Source of the DNA: Alcaligenaceae bacterium
GTDB taxonomy: Bacteria; Pseudomonadota; Gammaproteobacteria; Burkholderiales; Burkholderiaceae_B
Direction: 5' to 3'
Length of the DNA stretch: 9,194 bases
NCBI GenBank assembly: GCA_029265335.1
Contig: JAJUJN010000064.1
Span: 1-9,194 of the forward strand
Positions within the stretch are counted from its first letter, which is position 1. Every line of letters starts with the position of its first letter. Under the pieces are notes generated by a model that worked only from the letters and a program-made list of their open reading frames with translations, was not told the DNA's origin and searched no databases. Shown here piece after piece: positions 6,303 through 9,194 of this stretch. Both the position numbers and the translations under genes were made by a program.

Positions 6303-7229
6303 TCAGCGCATGACCCCAAACTCTCGCGACACCGCGCGCAAGGCCTCCAGCATGCCTTCCACCGCCGCGCCCGGGTAACCGTCGTCGCGCCAATACATGG
6401 CTACCGAACCGAAGCCGGACAGACGTATGGGCAGAATGCTCATGGCCTTCATCTGCGAGAGCCTCAGGGCAGAGCGATGCGAGGCCACTCCAATCATGTT
6501 GGTGGTGTTGAGCATGGTGAGATTGATCGTCACCGAGTTCGATTCCACGTGGTCTTCGGGCACGGTGTAGCCGGCGTTGCTCACGGCTTCGTCGAGCGAA
6601 TCGCGCACGGGGGTGCCTTTGGGCCAGAGCAGCCAGCGGTAAGCCATGAGGTCGGGCCATTCGAGCACTTTTTTCTGCAGCAGGGGGTGCTGCTGGCGAA
6701 CCACCAGGTGCAGTGGCTCCATATAAAGTCGTTCCTGGCGAATGGTGGGGTCGTGGGTGGCCGTGCCGGCACGGCCCACTACGATGTCGAGCCTGCCCTG
6801 GCCCAGCTGGGTCATCAGCACATCCACCGTATTTTCTACCAACTTGATATGGGCATCGGGTTGCCACTCGAGCAGTCGTCGCACCGCCAGGGGCACCGTG
6901 TCGGAGGCGGACGCACCGGAGGCGCCGACCACCACGCGACCACGGCCGCCTGCGGCCAGAGCGGCCATTTCTTGCGCGGCCCGATCAAGCTGGGCATCGA
7001 GGCGACGCGCATGCTCGATCAGCGTGAGACCATGGCTGGTGGGGCGCAGGCCGCGCGCATGGCGTTCGAACAAGGCCAGGCCGAGGTCGCTTTCGAGGTC
7101 TTTGAGCCATTTCGACAGGGCGGGCTGGGAGATGTTGAGGGCTGCCGCCGAGTGGCTGATGTTGCCGGTATGCGCCAGACTCAGAAGCATCTTCAGGTGG
7201 CGCAAACGCAAGCGGTCGGTCCAATCCAT
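6303..7229 (-). CDS. LysR-type transcriptional regulator (GbpR/CbgR-like group)
   Basis: This encodes 308 residues, normal for LysR. The N-terminal helix-turn-helix lies in about residues 8-68, with NISHSAAALNISQPALSKWL and the wing ALFERHARGLRPTSHG. The effector domain starts near residue 88 (GRGRVVVGASG), and its pattern, including LGQGRLDIVVGRAG, resembles the GbpR/CbgR-type LysR regulators, which in related bacteria respond to sugars or small acids. The ATG at 7227-7229 is preferred; an in-frame TTG at 7251-7253 would add eight residues but has no better ribosome site. The gene is divergent from the gentisate dioxygenase gene, with 162 bases between them holding a candidate operator, so that module is its most likely target. 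Its other side faces the binding-protein gene convergently, making control of the oxidoreductase cluster less likely. The inducer is unknown. Confidence 0.93.
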   Translation of the reverse strand: MDWTDRLRLRHLKMLLSLAHTGNISHSAAALNISQPALSKWLKDLESDLGLALFERHARGLRPTSHGLTLIEHARRLDAQLDRAAQEMAALAAGGRGRVVVGASGASASDTVPLAVRRLLEWQPDAHIKLVENTVDVLMTQLGQGRLDIVVGRAGTATHDPTIRQERLYMEPLHLVVRQQHPLLQKKVLEWPDLMAYRWLLWPKGTPVRDSLDEAVSNAGYTVPEDHVESNSVTINLTMLNTTNMIGVASHRSALRLSQMKAMSILPIRLSGFGSVAMYWRDDGYPGAAVEGMLEALRAVSREFGVMR

Positions 7230-7261
7230 GGTTTTCCGAGAAGGTATATTCAATTGGTTAT

Positions 7262-7286
7262 GAATAATAGTCTAAAAGCATTATTC
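7262..7286. promoter_or_regulatory. Candidate LysR operator in the regulator-gentisate dioxygenase gap
   Basis: GAATAAT (7262-7268) and ATTATTC (7280-7286) are perfect 7-base inverted arms separated by 11 bases, matching the T-N11-A geometry of LysR binding sites. It lies 33 bases upstream of the regulator's ATG and about 105 bases upstream of the dioxygenase ATG, in an AT-rich island within GC-rich DNA. The repeat is seen directly; binding by the adjacent regulator is inferred. Confidence 0.6.
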
Positions 7287-7304
7287 TTTTTATAGCTAAC
7301 GCGG

Positions 7305-7310
7305 CATAAT
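7305..7310 (+). promoter_or_regulatory. Candidate -10 box for gentisate dioxygenase
   Basis: CATAAT matches five of six bases of the sigma-70 -10 hexamer. It lies 18 bases after the operator-like repeat. No convincing -35 box is present at the right distance, which fits a promoter needing an activator. The implied leader to the start at 7392 is about 75 bases. Confidence 0.3.
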
Positions 7311-7391
7311 GAGAAGGTGTCCGTTTGGCGAAGTTGGCAGCGGGTAGTGTTCGAAGCTGGCGACTCGCCGCCGTGTTCTGGAGTGGTTTTG

Positions 7392-8441
7392 ATGTCTTCT
7401 TCTCAAGTCTCGTTGGATCGGGCGGCTTACTACGAGCAGATTCGCCACAAAGGCCTGGCTCCATTGTGGGAGTCCTTGCAGGCGCTCGTGCCCAAGCACC
7501 CCGCCTCGCGCTGTGTGCCTGCCATCTGGCGCTACGACGATATTCGTGGCGATATCATGGCGGCGGGTGAATTGATTTCGGCGGAAGAAGCGGTGCGCCG
7601 TGTGCTCATACTCGAGAACCCGGGGATGCCGGGCGAGGCCAGTATCACTCAGTCGCTCTATGCCGGTTTGCAGCTGATTCTGCCGGGCGAGGTGGCTCCC
7701 AGCCATCGTCACACGCAATCGGCGCTGCGCTTCATCGTAGAGGGCAAGGGCGCCTACACAGCCGTTGATGGCGAACGCACCACCATGCATCCGGGCGATT
7801 TCATCATCACGCCGGGTTGGACGTACCATGATCATGGCAACCCCGAGGTGGTGGAAGGCGGCGAGCCTGTGGTGTGGCTCGATGGTCTGGATATTCCTCT
7901 GGTGCGGTTTCTCGACGCCGGGTTTGCCGAAGATTACCCTCAAGCCGTGCAACCCGTCATGCGTCCGGAAGGCGACAGCTTTGCGCGTTTTGGCTACAAC
8001 ATGGCGCCCGTGCGTCATCAGCCGGGGCCTGGTGCTTCGCCGATCTTCAATTATCCCTACGAGCGCAGCCGCGAAGCGCTCGAGCGCCTGTACCGCCATG
8101 GCGAGCTCGACGCCTGGGACGGCGTCAAGTTGCGTTATCTCAACCCAGTCACCGGAGGCTGGCCGATTCCCACCATTGCCACTTACATGCAATTGCTGCC
8201 GGCCGGGTTTCAGGGCAAGTCGTATCGCAGCACCGACGCCACGGTGTTCTGCGTGGTCGAAGGCAGCGGCACGGCTTACATCGGTCAGGAGCAATTCCGC
8301 TTCGGCCCGCGCGATATCTTCGTGGTGCCTTCGTGGGTGCCGGTACAGCTCGCTGCGCTCGAAGACGCGGTATTGTTCAGTTATTCCGATCGTCCCGTGC
8401 AAGCGGCACTCAACTTGCTGCGTGAAGAGCGCATCGAATGA
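7392..8441 (+). CDS. gtdA: Gentisate 1,2-dioxygenase
   Basis: This encodes 349 residues, close to the 340-350 usual for the family. The enzyme is a cytoplasmic Fe(II) bicupin that opens the ring of gentisate (2,5-dihydroxybenzoate) with oxygen to give maleylpyruvate. The first cupin carries [15 protein letters not shown] at about 104-118 and [10 protein letters not shown] at 141-150. The predicted iron ligands are His105, His107 and His146, aligning with the His-His-His set known for the family. The second cupin occupies about residues 235-335 ([16 protein letters not shown] onward) and lacks the HxH pair, as is normal. The ATG at 7392 has GGAG at 7380-7383 with eight bases of spacing; an upstream in-frame start at 7317 has no such support. 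The fumarylpyruvate hydrolase gene follows after 72 bases. Related ring-cleaving enzymes (salicylate or hydroxynaphthoate dioxygenases) are possible but less likely, given the hydrolase next door. Confidence 0.92.
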   Translation: MSSSQVSLDRAAYYEQIRHKGLAPLWESLQALVPKHPASRCVPAIWRYDDIRGDIMAAGELISAEEAVRRVLILENPGMPGEASITQSLYAGLQLILPGEVAPSHRHTQSALRFIVEGKGAYTAVDGERTTMHPGDFIITPGWTYHDHGNPEVVEGGEPVVWLDGLDIPLVRFLDAGFAEDYPQAVQPVMRPEGDSFARFGYNMAPVRHQPGPGASPIFNYPYERSREALERLYRHGELDAWDGVKLRYLNPVTGGWPIPTIATYMQLLPAGFQGKSYRSTDATVFCVVEGSGTAYIGQEQFRFGPRDIFVVPSWVPVQLAALEDAVLFSYSDRPVQAALNLLREERIE

Positions 8442-8449
8442 ATCAAGTC

Positions 8450-8468
8450 GCAACGCTACCGGCGTTGC
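8450..8468 (+). repeat. Intercistronic hairpin between dioxygenase and hydrolase genes
   Basis: GCAACGC (8450-8456), loop TACCG, and GCGTTGC (8462-8468) form a perfect 7-base-pair stem. A TTTT run follows 11 bases after the stem, too far for a classical terminator. The two genes probably remain one transcript, with the hairpin modulating message stability. Confidence 0.4.
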
Positions 8469-8513
8469 AGTGTCGTCGTTTTCTCGTAACCCTTTCAATC
8501 AATAGGATTTGTC

Positions 8514-9194
8514 ATGAGCTACGTTTTTGATCCCGCTCCCGTTGTGGCGGTGCCGGTGGCCGGCAGCAACGAACAGTTCCCCGTGCGTCGTGTGTACTGC
8601 GTGGGCCGTAACTACGCCGCCCATGCGCGTGAAATGGGCTTCGACCCCGATCGCGAGCCGCCGTTCTTTTTCTGCAAGCCGGCCGACGCCGTGGTGCCGG
8701 TAGCCGAGGGCCAAACCCTCAACCTGCCGTACCCGGTGCAAACCGAGAACTATCACTACGAGATCGAATTGGTGGCGGCCATCGGCAAGGGCGGCAGCAA
8801 TATCGATGAGAAAGACGCACTCGATCATGTCTGGGGCTACGCCGTGGGGCTCGACATGACCCGTCGCGATCTGCAGATGAAAATGCGTGAAATGGGTCGT
8901 CCGTGGGAAATCGGCAAGGCTTTCGACCAAAGCGCGCCCATCGGCCCCATGCACCCGGTGAGCAAAGTGGGTCATTTCCCCGACGCCGCCATCTGGTTGA
9001 AAGTGAACGACGCCGACAAACAGCGCAGCACCACCAAGGCCCTGATCTGGTCGGTGGCCGAAACCGTGGCTTATCTTTCCCAGTTTTTCCGTCTGGAGCC
9101 GGGCGACCTCATCTACACCGGCACCCCCGAAGGCGTGGGCCCGGTTGTGAAGGGCGATCTCATGGAAGGGGGTGTCGATGGCCTGGGCACGCTC
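8514..9194 (+). CDS. nagK: Fumarylpyruvate hydrolase (FAH family), 3' end outside window
   Basis: The first 227 codons are present and the frame is still open at the window edge; the family usually has about 230 residues, so only the last few are missing. The enzyme is a cytoplasmic FAH-fold hydrolase that splits fumarylpyruvate into fumarate and pyruvate, the final step of gentisate breakdown. Family marks are RRVYCVGRNYAAHAREMG (25-42), FFFCKPADAV (51-60), HYEIELVAAIG (81-91) with the metal-binding pair Glu83 and Glu85, GLDMTRRDLQ with Asp114 as the third ligand, and YTGTPEGVGPV near the end. The ATG at 8514 has AGGA at 8503-8506 with seven bases of spacing. Location directly after gentisate dioxygenase supports this role over other FAH hydrolases. 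Confidence 0.92.
   Translation, partial: MSYVFDPAPVVAVPVAGSNEQFPVRRVYCVGRNYAAHAREMGFDPDREPPFFFCKPADAVVPVAEGQTLNLPYPVQTENYHYEIELVAAIGKGGSNIDEKDALDHVWGYAVGLDMTRRDLQMKMREMGRPWEIGKAFDQSAPIGPMHPVSKVGHFPDAAIWLKVNDADKQRSTTKALIWSVAETVAYLSQFFRLEPGDLIYTGTPEGVGPVVKGDLMEGGVDGLGTL

Noticed and set aside
5207..6319. A 370-codon minus-strand open frame opposite the Bug gene
   Set aside because: It is a shadow frame; the + strand carries a signal peptide and all Bug family motifs.
7317..7391. Upstream start adding 25 residues to gentisate dioxygenase
   Set aside because: The extension would overlap the probable leader. GGAG precedes the ATG at 7392, and the resulting length of 349 fits the family.
7296..8498. 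A 400-codon minus-strand open frame opposite gentisate dioxygenase
   Set aside because: It is a shadow of a confidently identified bicupin gene. The histidine- and arginine-rich translation has no family resemblance.

Overview
The window reads as a chromosomal catabolic region of a high-GC betaproteobacterium, most likely Burkholderiales and probably Alcaligenaceae-like (Bordetella/Achromobacter/Pusillimonas range). This placement is an inference. It rests on GC-rich codon use, a Bug-type (tripartite tricarboxylate transporter, TTT) periplasmic binding protein, several LysR regulators, and a gentisate module typical of that group. No mobile element, tRNA, rRNA or CRISPR array is visible.

Layout from left to right: (1) 1-182, the 3' end of a DUF3237-family gene on the + strand. 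(2) 285-1211, a LysR-type regulator on the - strand, transcribed divergently from (3) a + strand cluster. That cluster holds an indolepyruvate:ferredoxin oxidoreductase alpha-like subunit (1333-3486), a beta-like subunit with a long C-terminal extension (3498-5102), and a Bug/TTT substrate-binding protein (5204-6220). (4) 6303-7229, a second LysR regulator on the - strand, convergent with the binding protein and divergent from (5) a gentisate 1,2-dioxygenase (7392-8441) and a fumarylpyruvate hydrolase (8514 to the window end).

There appear to be two LysR-controlled modules. The first probably imports an organic acid through the Bug protein and oxidatively decarboxylates a 2-oxo acid (an aryl-pyruvate by family precedent) to an acyl-CoA, passing electrons to ferredoxin. 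Its true substrate cannot be read from the sequence. The second cleaves gentisate to maleylpyruvate and hydrolyses fumarylpyruvate to fumarate and pyruvate. The maleylpyruvate isomerase needed between these steps is not visible and may lie downstream.

The points most worth a second look are these. The alpha-like subunit has a CxxDxxC first cluster motif, with Asp in place of a cluster cysteine. The beta-like subunit is nearly three times the usual length. Two inverted repeats fit LysR operators (T-N11-A geometry): one overlaps the start of the first regulator, and the other is an AT-rich 7+7 bp repeat upstream of the dioxygenase. Tandem hairpins also separate the oxidoreductase genes from the binding-protein gene. 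No clearly unprecedented multi-gene system is visible.
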